A DNA stretch of 64,000 bases. Source: Plectosphaerella cucumerina (lineage: Eukaryota > Ascomycota > Sordariomycetes > Glomerellales > Plectosphaerellaceae). The stretch is taken from NCBI GenBank assembly GCA_020746995.1, contig JAGPXD010000005.1:2232001-2296000 (forward strand). The letters run 5' to 3'. A model generated the notes under the pieces. That model made no database searches, had not been told where the DNA came from, and worked only from the letters and a program-made list of their open reading frames with translations. Shown here in pieces: positions 54,894-64,000 of the stretch. How positions within the stretch are numbered: the first letter of the stretch is position 1; every line of letters starts with the position of its first letter. The position numbers were made by a program, and so were the translations under genes.

Positions 54894-56739
54894 ATGCCGA
54901 AATCTCAACAGCCCCGGCCACGGCCGCAGCCGCAGGCGCAGGCCGAGTCCGACCCAGAGCCTAAACCTCAGCCCGCACCCACCGAATCTGCCGCCGTCAC
55001 AGGCGCCTCCCTCATGATCGGCCTCTCCGTCGGCTCCCGCATCGTCACCTTCATCGCCAACCAGCTTCTCCTTCGTTACCTCACCGCGAGCCTACTCGGC
55101 ATCGCCGCCCAGCTCGAAGTCTACTGCATTACCGTTCTCTTCTTCGCCCGTGAGAGCCTCCGCGTCGCCATCCAACGCCAGGGTGCCACTCCGGCCTCCG
55201 CCGCCCGTCCCGGCCAGCACCACCAGGCCGTCGTCAACCTAGGCTACATCGCCCTCGCCCTCGGCGCCCTGCTGTCCGTCGGCCTAGCCCGTCTCTACTC
55301 GTCTTCCGTCGCCGACGCTACACGTCAGACGCCCTTTTTCGATGTCTCCCTGCGCATTTACGCCGGCGCCGCTCTCCTTGAGCTTCTCTCTGAGCCTGTG
55401 TTTGTTCTCATGCAGATCCGCCTGCAGTATGCCACACGAGCTACTGCAGAGTCGGTGGCCACCTTTCTTCGCTGCGCTACCACATTCACCACCGCCGTCG
55501 TCGCTCACCGCGCCGGCAGTGACCTAGGCGTCCTGCCCTTTGCCCTCGGCCAGCTTGTCTACGCCGTCGCCTTGCTGCTAGTCTACCTCTGGGCTGGCCT
55601 CGCTATCACCTCCAAGGAGGACTTCTCCCTACTCCCCAGGAGGATCGACGCCCCAAATACCAAACGAGGCGGCAAGACCTCCTACCTCCTGTCCTACTTC
55701 TACCGTCCCACCGTCAGCCTCGCCACCAGCATGATGGCCCAGAACGTCGTCAAGCAGGTCCTCACCCAGGGCGACGCCTTTCTCATCTCCATCTGGTCCA
55801 CGCCACACGCCCAGGGCATTTACACCCTGGCAAACAACTACGGCGGCCTTCTCGCGAGACTCGTCCTGCAGCCCATTGAGGAGAGCAGCCGTGCTTACTT
55901 CAGCCGTCAGCTGGCCTCGGCTTCCAAGGTCGACAAGAAGACTGACAAGAGAGCTGCTTCACCCTCCAAAGACTCGGCCAAGAACTCGGTGCAGTACATC
56001 CAGATGCTCCTTAGGATCTACGTCCTTCTCTCAGCCGTCGTCATGGCCGTGGGCCCCGTCGGGGCTCCCGCTCTGCTCGCCCTTGTCGCAGGGTCCAGCT
56101 GGACCAGGGAAGGCGCTGGCGAAGTCCTGGCCGTCTATTGCTACTACATCCCGCTCCTCGCCCTCAACGGCATCACAGAGGCCCTGGTCGCCTCGGTCGC
56201 CACAGAAGCCCAGGTCCACCGCCAGTCGGCGTGGATGACCCTCTTCTCCCTCATCTTCGCCGCCGCGGGCTACCTCTGCCTGGTCGTGTTTGACCTGGGC
56301 GCCTCGGGCCTCGTCTACGCCAACTGCATCAACATGGCCTGCCGCATCGCCTGGAGCCTCAGCTTCGTCAGGACCTACTTTGACAAGATCGGCGCGCCCT
56401 TCAGCATGACCGACCTGCAGCCCAACGCCCTCACCGCCCTCGTCGTGGCCGTCACGCCCAGGCTCGTGCGACGCCTCACCCGCGTCACGGCACGGAGTCC
56501 AGGAAGCATCGTCAACGTCGCAAAGGTGGCAGTCACCGCGGTGCCGTTTGTCATGATTGTGTGAGTCTTTGTTTTGCCCTTGCTTTTTTGCATGCCCGCT
56601 ACAACCCTTCTTTATATACTCCATACCGTGCAGATACGTGAACAAACATTTCTAACAGGGAAACACCAGCATCTTTGCGGAGCGCGAGTTCATCATCGCG
56701 ACGTACCGCAGTCTGAGGAGCAAACAGAAAACAGCGTGA
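54894..56739 (+). CDS. RFT1: RFT1, ER membrane protein needed for N-glycan precursor (Man5GlcNAc2-PP-dolichol) translocation
   Basis: Multi-span ER membrane protein of the MOP flippase superfamily. The model has exon 1 54894-56560 and a short last exon 56670-56739, with a 109-nt intron (donor GTGAGT, branch CTAAC, acceptor CCAG). The last exon restores the RFT1 C-terminus VIFAEREFIIATYRSLRSK; without it the frame stops at once. The total is 578 residues. A Pro/Gln-rich N-terminal 30 residues precede the first helices (SLMIGLSVGSRIVTFIANQL). Conserved blocks include LLRYLTASLLGIAAQLEVY, ANNYGGLLARLVLQPIEESS and YCYYIPLLALNGITEALVAS. Direct flippase activity is debated, but the pathway role is established. 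It converges with DBP3, 156 bp apart. Confidence 0.92.
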
Positions 56740-56895
56740 CCTGGTCAGTCACTCGACATTTAAGCAGGCCGTGTTTCGCATTAGTGAGGCCAACCCCTTG
56801 CTGGCGACCACTGAGTGCCAGGACGAAGTTGCCCGGCGGCGAAGGTGGTGTAATGCTGCAAATCTCGAAACTCAACCAACTCGCAAATCTACCGA

Positions 56896-58898
56896 TTAAT
56901 CAAAGGTGATCTTGGTGGCCTTCTTCGACATGTCGACGTCCTTGAAGAAGGCGCCGTAGGTGTCGTGGGCCTTCTTCTTAACGGTGGTGCCGAACTTGAA
57001 GAGCTCGTCGGGAACCGGCTGGTTGGCGCCCTTGAGGATGTTGATCAGGCTATAGCGATTGTCAGCACACTGTTTCCGGAGACATGTCTTGTACAGATAG
57101 GTGTAACGTACGCTCCAGAGTGGGCCTTGTCCTGCTGCGTGAAGAAGGTGATGGCCTCGCCGGTCTTGCCGGCACGGCCGGTACGTCCGATGCGGTGCAC
57201 GTAGTCCTCGATGGTCAGGGGGAACTGGACAATGTCAGTTGAAACTCTCCCAAAAGGCAGCCAGAAATAACTTACAGTCACGTTGATGACCAGCTTGACC
57301 TCGGGAATGTCAAGACCACGGGCAGCAACATCAGTAGCCACCAGCACGGGAGTCTGGCCCGACTTGAAGGCCTCAAGACTCCGGGTGCGCTGCTCCTGAC
57401 GCAGGTCGCCGTGGATGCCGCAGACGCTGATGCCGCGCTGCTGAAGGAAGCCCTCGACGCGCGTGGCCTCCTTCTTGTACAGGCAGAAGACGAGCATGCG
57501 GTCATTCTTGCCCTTTGCCTGGTACTGCTTGAGGATCTGCAACAGGCGGCGCTCCTTGTCGCGACCGTCCATCACCTCGACAGTCTGCGAGATGCGCGAG
57601 TTGGCCTGCAGCTGCTCGGCGCCGGCGTTTCCGGTAGACTCGTCGATGGGCCGGCCAATGGTGATCTTGACGGGGTCAACCATGAAGGTGGACGCGAGGA
57701 CGCGGACCGACGTCGGCCATGTGGCGGTGAACATGAGCGTCTGGCGCTCCTCGCGCGGGGGCATGGCGCCCAGGATGGCCTTGATGTCGTCCTCGAAGCC
57801 CTTGTCGAGCATGCGGTCTGCCTCGTCGAGGACGGCGAAGCGGGCGGCGCCGAGCTCGACGGTGCCATCGGACATGAAGTCCTTGAGGCGACCGGGGGTG
57901 GCGACGATGATGTCGGCGCCGCGCTGGATGAGCGCGCGCTGCTCCTCCTTGGGGCTGCCGCCGTAGACGCACACGCACTTGAGGCCGACGAGGGAGGCGA
58001 GCTGCGCCGTCTGCTCGTGCGTCTGCATGGCGAGCTCGCGCGTGGGCGAGACGACGACGGCCTTGACGCCGCGCTGCTGCTTCTTGCCCTTGGTCTGCGC
58101 GAGCCTGTAGAGGGTCTCGACGAGGGGCAGGGCAAAGGCCATGGTCTTGCCGGAGCCCGTCTCGGCGACGCCGACGGCGTCGCGGCCGGAGAGGGTCCAG
58201 GGCCATGAGGCGGCCTGGATGGGGGTCGGGGTCTTGTAGGCGGTGAAGGGCGACTTGCGGAGGAGGTCGGTGGTCGGCAGGTGGGAGAAGGCGATAACAG
58301 GCCGCAGGGCGGTGGCCTTGTCGGTCTTTGTGTCGTCGACGATGATGGAGTGCTGGGAGAAGAAGGCGTCAATGTCGGACTGGGGGAGGGCCATGAGCGA
58401 GTCGGTCTGCTTGTAGAGGCCGTTGGAGGGCTCGGCGGCGGCCGTTGTTGTCGTCGGCTGGGCCTCCTCTGCGCTGTCCTTCTTCTTCTTCTTGTCCTTC
58501 TTTTCCTTCTTCTCCTTCTTCTTCGAGGGCTCCTCGGGTGCAGCGGCCTCCTCGGATGTGGCCTCGGTCATGGCGACATCCTCGGTAGCAGTAGCGGCGG
58601 CGGCAGCGGCCTCCTCCTGCAGCCTCTTCTTCTCGCGCTTCTCCTCCTTACGCCTCTTCTTGTCGGCCTTCTTCTGCTCCTCGGACTTCTCCTCGGACTC
58701 CTCAGTGGCCTCCTCGGTGGCCTCCTTCTTAGCCTTCTTCTCCTTCTTTTCCTTCTTCTTCTGCTTCTTCAGTGCTGCGGCGGCATCGTCGTCGCCGGCA
58801 GCAGAGACCTCCTTGACCTTCTGCTTCTTGCTGGGCTTGGCCAGATCGGGGGCACCATTGGCCTCTTCCTCGACGTGGAGACGTTTCGTGGCGGCCAT
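56896..58898 (-). CDS. DBP3: ATP-dependent DEAD-box RNA helicase DBP3
   Basis: Nucleolar helicase of 60S subunit assembly (27S pre-rRNA processing). Exons are 57276-58898, 57112-57224 and 56896-57049, with introns of 51 and 62 nt; 629 residues. The N-terminal 190 residues are an extreme Lys/Glu/Ala-rich tail (KKQKKKEKKEKKAKKE). Helicase motifs follow in order: TPIQAASWPWTLSGRD, AETGSGKT (I), SPTRELAMQT (Ia), ATPGRLKDF, DEAD in VLDEADRML (II), TAT in MFTATWP (III), ATDVAARGLDIPEV (V) and YVHRIGRTGRAGKTGEA (VI). The last exon reads LINILKGANQPVPDELFKFG and ends KKATKITFD, the DBP3 signature end. The chosen ATG gives MAATKRLHVEEE. A palindromic GATA-like element lies about 130 bp upstream. Confidence 0.95.
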
Positions 58899-59208
58899 TG
58901 TGTATGCTGGTTGCCGTCGATTGTGTCGGGGCAATGCAACTGAATGCTGGAGAGATAATGCGGGCGCGCAGTGTCGGTCGCCTCATCACCACTGTGGTCT
59001 TGGTCGCGGCGGAAAGAAAATTTCGGTGCTTATCTTATCGATAAGCACCCGGAGCGTTGGCGGAAGGGTCCGACTCGGCGGGGCTTCCCCAACCCCCGGG
59101 CGCTATGTGACCACCACTCCGCCCGAACATTGTAGCCCACCAACCGACACCCCGACCAACATAACCCAGGTCCATCCCCAACCACCCCTCGAAATCGACA
59201 GCGCGTTC
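58899..59208. promoter_or_regulatory. upstream region of DBP3
   Basis: 310 bp between the stop codon of the small PAH gene and the DBP3 start, both on the minus strand. The DBP3 promoter must lie here. It includes a near-perfect palindrome at 59025-59049. Confidence 0.45.
59025..59049. promoter_or_regulatory. palindromic GATA-containing element
   Basis: Ten-base arms ggtgcttatc and gataagcacc are perfect inverted copies around a 5-base centre (ttatc). The element contains three GATA/TATC cores. It sits about 130 bp before the DBP3 start codon. A dimeric or clustered GATA-factor site is a reasonable inference, but no regulator is known from the sequence. Confidence 0.4.
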
Positions 59209-59547
59209 TCACAACGCGTCCTTCCTCAGGTTCGGCGGCACAAACTGCTCAAACTCCTCCAACAGATCCGGATCACTCTTGAAGATATCACCCAGCCGAG
59301 CCCTAGTCGACCGGACGACCTCCTCCTCTGCAAGCTCGTTCCCCGTCTGTCTGCGGTTGTTATGCTCCTGCATCGTGTGAAGGAACAGGGCGTACTCCGT
59401 CGGCCGGTCTTGAAAGCGGGCCTAGTAGACCATCTATCAGTACACCCGTAGCCACGGCACGAGTCCTCGCCGACGATGACGACGTACCTTGACCTTGTCA
59501 ACATAGGCCAGCGCCTTGCTGAAGCTCATCTGGCTCTCGGTCGCCAT
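59209..59547 (-). CDS. stand-alone Sin3-type PAH protein, 90 residues
   Basis: Two exons, 59488-59547 and 59209-59421, separated by a 66-nt intron (donor GTACGT, acceptor CTAG), encode 90 residues; neither exon alone forms a notable frame. The spliced sequence MSFSKALAYVDKVK-ARFQDR then PTEYALFLHTMQEH and ARLGDIFKSDPDLLEEFEQF and VPPNLRKDAL fits a single PAH domain: the A-x-x-Y-V-x-x-VK-x-RF helix, the P-x-x-Y-x-x-FL helix, then F-x-x-xPDLL-x-x-F-x-x-F-P. Nothing else of Sin3 is present. PAH domains bind short amphipathic helices of transcription repressors, so this could compete with or adapt Sin3, but that is inference. Confidence 0.82.
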
Positions 59548-60454
59548 TTTGCGAAGCGAGTCAATGCAAAAGCGGTGATGGATGTTCGAGTTGGTTGTTT
59601 TGTGTTTACTGTTCAACCTGATGGTTTTGCAATGCTCCAAGAGCCCCGCATGCATTGCCATCGCGGGTTTTTATGTCGAACCTCGTCTCCTCACGTCGTC
59701 ACATGTGATCAGCTGATCATAATGAGAGAACTTGTCGGTTGGTTCATTACGGGGTGCATGTGCCAGGGGTAAGGCGGGGTTGACTCCCTCGGTGCCCCTG
59801 AGCTGAAGGACGATGATCCTTCAGTTCGAGATCCTCGGCGCCAGCCCGGCCGGTCTGCGTGTCCATCCGCTAGCGTCGCTGCTACCTTACACGGACGTCT
59901 TCCTCGAGGCCAGCCAACAAGTAAGTCATCGCCCAGCCCGCATGCCAAAGACCCACGTCTCGCTCACTCGCCATCGCACTGCGGAGGACCGGTGTCTAAA
60001 TGAAGACTTGGTGCCCTGTTTACTATAAACACCATACAAAGCACCTATCCCAAAAGCTATGCTTGAACGCCGGGTCCGTCGATGATGATACTTAGAAATG
60101 CCGTCTCGTCTACATCGGATACTCTACATCCGGAACGCTAATGCTTGTTCATGTCCCCTCAGGCCGCGATTGGCAGGCCATTCTCTACTCTCAAGATTCA
60201 TCGCCAACGACAGGACGCTGTTCTTCGTCGCACTGGCAACTGGGCGCCAGCGAGCCCCAACGATCGGCAGGTGAGATGCAAGCCTCCCTGACCCTCGCAC
60301 CGAAGGGGAACGAGGTGGCCATACTGCAGGCAGGTTATTTGACCCTGCTCTCAGCCCAGTATTGGGATGCCGCCTGTTGACGTCTCGTCAGACAGGCTGT
60401 AGAAGCACCCGTCATTATAGGTTTCTTGCGGCTCGTCTTCCATCTGTACACCGC
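59548..60454. other. 907-bp intergenic region
   Basis: Promoter of the small PAH gene and 3' flank of the antiporter gene. No gene, RNA or repeat is supported. Confidence 0.5.
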
Positions 60455-62464
60455 TCAGCGTCGGTCCGCGAACCGGATCACACTCCTGCTCCTGCTCCTG
60501 CTCCTGCTCCGCGGGGGAGCAAGGCCATTAAGCGCCGCCTCAGTCTTCTGCCTCTCAAGGTCATCAGACATCTTAGGCATAGGCTCCTCGTCCCGCCAGT
60601 CGGGCAGCTGCGTCGTGTCAAAGACGGGACGCGAGAAGCGGTTGTACGCGATGAACGTCTCCTTGTCGCCCTCGATAGCGTTCGACGGCGCGGCAATGTG
60701 GATCGACTTGCGACGGAGCTCGACGGCATCGTCCTGGATGGGCTTAACACCCATCTTGCCGTAGATGAAGTCGAGCGCGGGGATGGAGAGGCCATGGACA
60801 ACGATGGAGAAGAGAGCCAGCCAGTAGACGGTTGGCCTCAGGGCGCGCAGGAGGTCGTTAACCTCAGTGTCGTTGGTCTCGTCAATGTGAGGGTAGAGGT
60901 GCTGGGTGTGCTCGACGTAAAAGGCCGCGCCAACACCGATGGGGCCGAAGTAGCCCATAAACAGCGCCTCCTTCCAGCTGCGCAGGCAGGTCGGCATCAG
61001 CTTGTAGGTGACCATGATGGCGGGGATGCGACGGAAGATGAGCACGAGGAATCCGAGGCCGAAGAGGCGGCCGTAAGTAATGCCGGTGATGTCGGACTGG
61101 AACTCGCTCCAGGGCATGATGGTACCGAGGTACATGAATCCGCTAAAGTTCAGCAGCACGTCGATGGACGAGTTGACCTCATCGTGGCGCTTAAGCGTTT
61201 CTGCGAGGTACTCGCCGTCCCAGTTGAGGGCGCTTCCGGCGGCGAAGCAGGCGAGCAGATCGTTGGAGCCGAAGGCACCGGCCGTGCCGATCATGATGAG
61301 GCCGATGGCCAGAGGGGCGAGGAGGTAGCTCTCGCTGTCGATCCACTTCCTACACGTTTGTCAGAAATGAATTTGATTTCAGGGGCGCTGCGAGAACTCA
61401 CCTCTTCAGGCTGTACTTGATGCCGTAGCGAGCAAGGGTGCCGCAGAATGCACCATAGACAGCACCAAGGGTGACGACGTAAAGCATGGTCAGGAGAGCC
61501 CAGTTTCCAAGGGCAACACCAACACCACCACCCTGGCGACCAACATCGCCGGCCCGCTTGTGGATTCCGCCCATGGCAGCATCGACGGCGGAAAGGGTGC
61601 CATCACCCAGCGTGCTGCCTTCAGGGATGGTCATGACATCGACACCCTCAGCGTGGCGCATAAGGTAGGTGGCGAGCATGAGGAAGGGGAAGCCAAAGCC
61701 GTCGTTCGCTCCGGCCTCGGCGGAGATAAGCTCACGAACCGGGCGAGCGACGTACTTATCGGCAAAGGGGCCCTTGGCAACAGCCTGGGACAGGACGGGA
61801 TCCGTGGAGGTGACGCAGGCAGCGATAGCCATGGCGGCGAGAAGGCTGACCTTGGGGATGACTGCGAGGATACAGACGGTCGTAGCGAGCCACATCATAG
61901 ACATAACGGGGATCAGGATGAGCAGCATCTCCTTCCATCGCGCGGCCGTGTACTTGGCAGGGAGCTGGTACCCCGCGATAACCAGCTGGATACCGATCAT
62001 GACGCGCATGAAGCCCTGGAGGAGTCAGCACCATGTAGAGAAGAATGCCACCTGCCTGGGAGCACTTACAAGAGTGATCTCGGAGGTCTGGCCGGGCTCA
62101 GCACCGCCCCATCGGTCAGCGACGATGAACTTGGCGGCGACGGGGCCCAGGCAGATGCCGATGAGGACAGCCGGCACTTTGTTTCGTCAGCCCCCGCTCT
62201 ATGTAGGCCAGGAAGACATGTCGGGCTCGCTTACGGGCTTCACCAAGGTACCACTTGTTCTTGATCTTCACGGAGAGGAGGCCATAGAGGACGATGAAGA
62301 GACCTTGGCGAGAGATGAGGGTCAGCTCATGTACCAAGAACACCAAGAAAACGCCAAGTTGCACAAGACCCAGGGATCGGGGGTTTAGGGCTGGGCATAC
62401 CGAAAATGGAAAGGATGATGTTCAGGTCCGACGGGTTAAGGTCGGGTGAGGCGGCTCCAGCCAT
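60455..62464 (-). CDS. NHA1: Na+(K+)/H+ antiporter, NHA1/Sod2 type
   Basis: Plasma-membrane alkali-cation/proton antiporter for salt and pH tolerance. Five exons are 62401-62464, 62235-62303, 62070-62176, 61402-62015 and 60455-61349; the introns are 97, 58, 54 and 52 nt. The 582-residue product begins MAGAASPDLNPSDLNIILSI and has about 12 membrane spans. The CPA core shows GFMRVMIGIQLVIAGYQLPA, CVTSTDPVLSQAVAKG (TDP motif) and ISAEAGANDGFGFPFLMLA, the ion-binding ND region. The C-terminal tail is short compared with yeast Nha1 (985 residues) and ends in an Arg-Ser dipeptide repeat coded by a tgctcc hexamer near 60484-60512. Sod2 of fission yeast (468 residues) is closer in length. Confidence 0.9.
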
Positions 62465-64000
62465 GATGGGCTGCGGTTGATACTCGATGTGTTGAGGTGA
62501 GCTTCAGAGGGTCCGGAGACTTATTGAACAGCAGTCCGTCGAGAGGCGGCTGCGTCGAAGGGGAGGAAAGGGGTATTAAAGAAGTGTGGAAGAAGCGAAG
62601 GCTTGAAGAGAGAAACCGAGTCCTGCTGGATTTCCGAGTGTGATTCTGCTGGGCCAAGCCAGGGGTTGAGTCGTCAAGATGTTTCCTGACTGTCGAGAGA
62701 CACTGAAATCCTGCGCCAGGCCTGGGCGTCTGGGGTGTAATGGTAAGGACTGGGTAAGAAAAAAAAAGGGAGGATGGGAGAAGAGAAGCTGCGCGGCAGA
62801 TGGAGGGTGGGATAAGGTTCTCGGCGATGGAAGGCAGCAGGGCCTCTGGAGGTATTATAGGAGGTGAGGGTGGACAAGAGGGCCGGGCAGGCGTGCAAGC
62901 AGTTAGTGCTGTGCGAGGGCAGGGCGGGAGTGTCGAGGATAGCACGCAAGGCCAGGACAGGGTACGAGTCGGCCAGGCGGGTGTGCGTGCTGAGAGCAGG
63001 TAGCGGTAGGGATGGGGGGAGACGATTGCTGGGCGTGGGAGATCCACAGGGGATCTGAGACTGCGTGGATGTGGCAGGTTGGGTGCTGAATCAAACCAGC
63101 GACCTTGGCGACGGCCTCTGTGCTCGGAGCTCAAAGCTTGGTCCGGGGGGCGGAGGGGAGGGGAGGAGTCTTCGGGGGGCGGGCCCGCTCACAACCACTC
63201 GGCACTACTTGCTGGAAGTGCGTGGGTGGTAGAGCAGTAGCAGTCTCGACGGAGCCTTCCTCCTTGTCAGTTTTGCTTTCCCTGGCCGCGTCTGCCCCGT
63301 AGATAGACGATCCCGCGGCAGCCGCGACTCGATGGTTGGCTGGAGGCTGAATCTCTCACCAGCAGGTCTTCCAGGGTTGTCCCCTATTTTCGGGGATTTC
63401 CAAGCTTCTTCTTCTTGGCCGGGAGACAAGAATAGTAAACTCTTGGATCAAGTTGACACGAGCAGCGATTTGCGCCGGGACTGATGGATCCTTGCAGGCC
63501 GATGACGATCAGGGTATCAAGTGAATGTCTCGAGAAGACTCGGCCACAACACGGTCAGGACGAAGGACAGGAGAAGGGGTGGATGGAGGGGAGGGGAGGG
63601 GGTTTGAGGATCTTTGTTTCTGATGCTGCTGGGCGTCCAGAGTCTTCGACGTCGAATAGATAGGGACGAGGCAAGCGTTGCGAGAGATGGGTGTCCTGTG
63701 TTGATGAAGGCCAAGAGAGCAGGTTGCTTGATCGAAGGGCGGGAGAAGGCTTGGTTATCTGGGGCAAGAAAGTAGAGCAGAGCAGAACAGCCCTGGTCGT
63801 CCTTCCGTGTCTGTCCCCCCCATGCATGCTGATGGGGGGATTTCTCCCGCCGCTGGCACGAAATGGCATCACTGGCAGTGAGTGGGCGTCGGACGGGCGG
63901 ACCTAGGGCAGAATGCTTGATCTGCCAGGGATGGGGGGTGGTGCCGTCGCGCGGCATCGATTTCCGGTCCGACCGAAAATGGGAATGTTGAGGGCAGGCG
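62465..64000. other. 1.5-kb region upstream of the antiporter gene
   Basis: It contains the antiporter promoter and probably a long leader. The minus-strand frames at 62436-63134 and 63517-63957 have no domain and low-complexity composition, so they are not called. The window ends here. Confidence 0.5.

Noticed and set aside
63517..63957. 146-codon minus-strand frame near the right edge
   Set aside because: Pro/Ser-rich without a domain, and lies in the probable long promoter region of the antiporter gene or beyond; cannot be supported.
1..64000. Search for CRISPR arrays, phage genes, transposases or polyketide/NRPS clusters
   Set aside because: No regularly spaced repeats with unique spacers, no transposase or reverse transcriptase motifs, and no megasynthase domains were seen in any frame.

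Overview
The window is nuclear DNA of a filamentous ascomycete (Pezizomycotina, most likely a Sordariomycete; I cannot name the species). Reasons: many genes carry short 50-130 nt introns with GTRNGY-type donors and CTRAY-like branch points; the coding sequence is GC-rich at third positions; and the families are typical of this group (UapA-type purine permease, fungal DUF7580, acuF-like C2H2 protein, Fungal_trans_2-like regulator, MARVEL proteins, stand-alone PAH proteins). Genes are read individually on both strands. There are no operons, phage, insertion sequences or CRISPR arrays.

Layout. 0-12.6 kb: the 3' end of 2-isopropylmalate synthase (LEU4), a uric acid/xanthine permease, the ribosome-biogenesis WD protein JIP5, a secreted GH18 chitinase, a secreted glycerophosphodiester phosphodiesterase and a four-span MARVEL protein. 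14-20.5 kb is an accessory-looking block with less GC3-biased codons: a DUF7580 protein divergent from an acuF-like C2H2 protein, followed 100 bp later by a Sin3-type PAH coding segment that can be spliced in frame to it, and an orphan 130-residue protein. 21 kb: a tRNA-Thr(AGU). 23-33 kb: a 1026-residue fungal protein of unknown function, a second MARVEL protein, the diphthamide enzyme DPH2 and an MFS monocarboxylate-type transporter. 32.8-36.9 kb is a 4.1-kb gap with no convincing gene. 36.9-43.8 kb: a Fungal_trans_2-like regulator, a mitochondrial-type Rieske/AIF oxidoreductase, a secreted protein ending in KEEL and a GPI-tail protein. 44-50 kb: a SIRT6-like sirtuin, a small foldback element with an internal 17-bp minisatellite, a coiled-coil nuclear-looking protein and a zinc alcohol/formaldehyde dehydrogenase. 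50-64 kb: a long coiled-coil protein, RFT1, the DEAD-box helicase DBP3, a 90-residue stand-alone PAH protein and an NHA1-type Na+/H+ antiporter.

Functional links are mostly housekeeping: JIP5 and DBP3 (ribosome biogenesis), DPH2 (eEF2 modification), RFT1 (N-glycan precursor), LEU4 (leucine). The most unusual content is the C2H2-PAH arrangement at 16.5-19.4 kb together with a second solo PAH gene at 59 kb, and the foldback/minisatellite element at 45.9 kb whose arms differ only by transitions. Gene models were built by hand from reading frames, splice signals and family knowledge; no database search was run.
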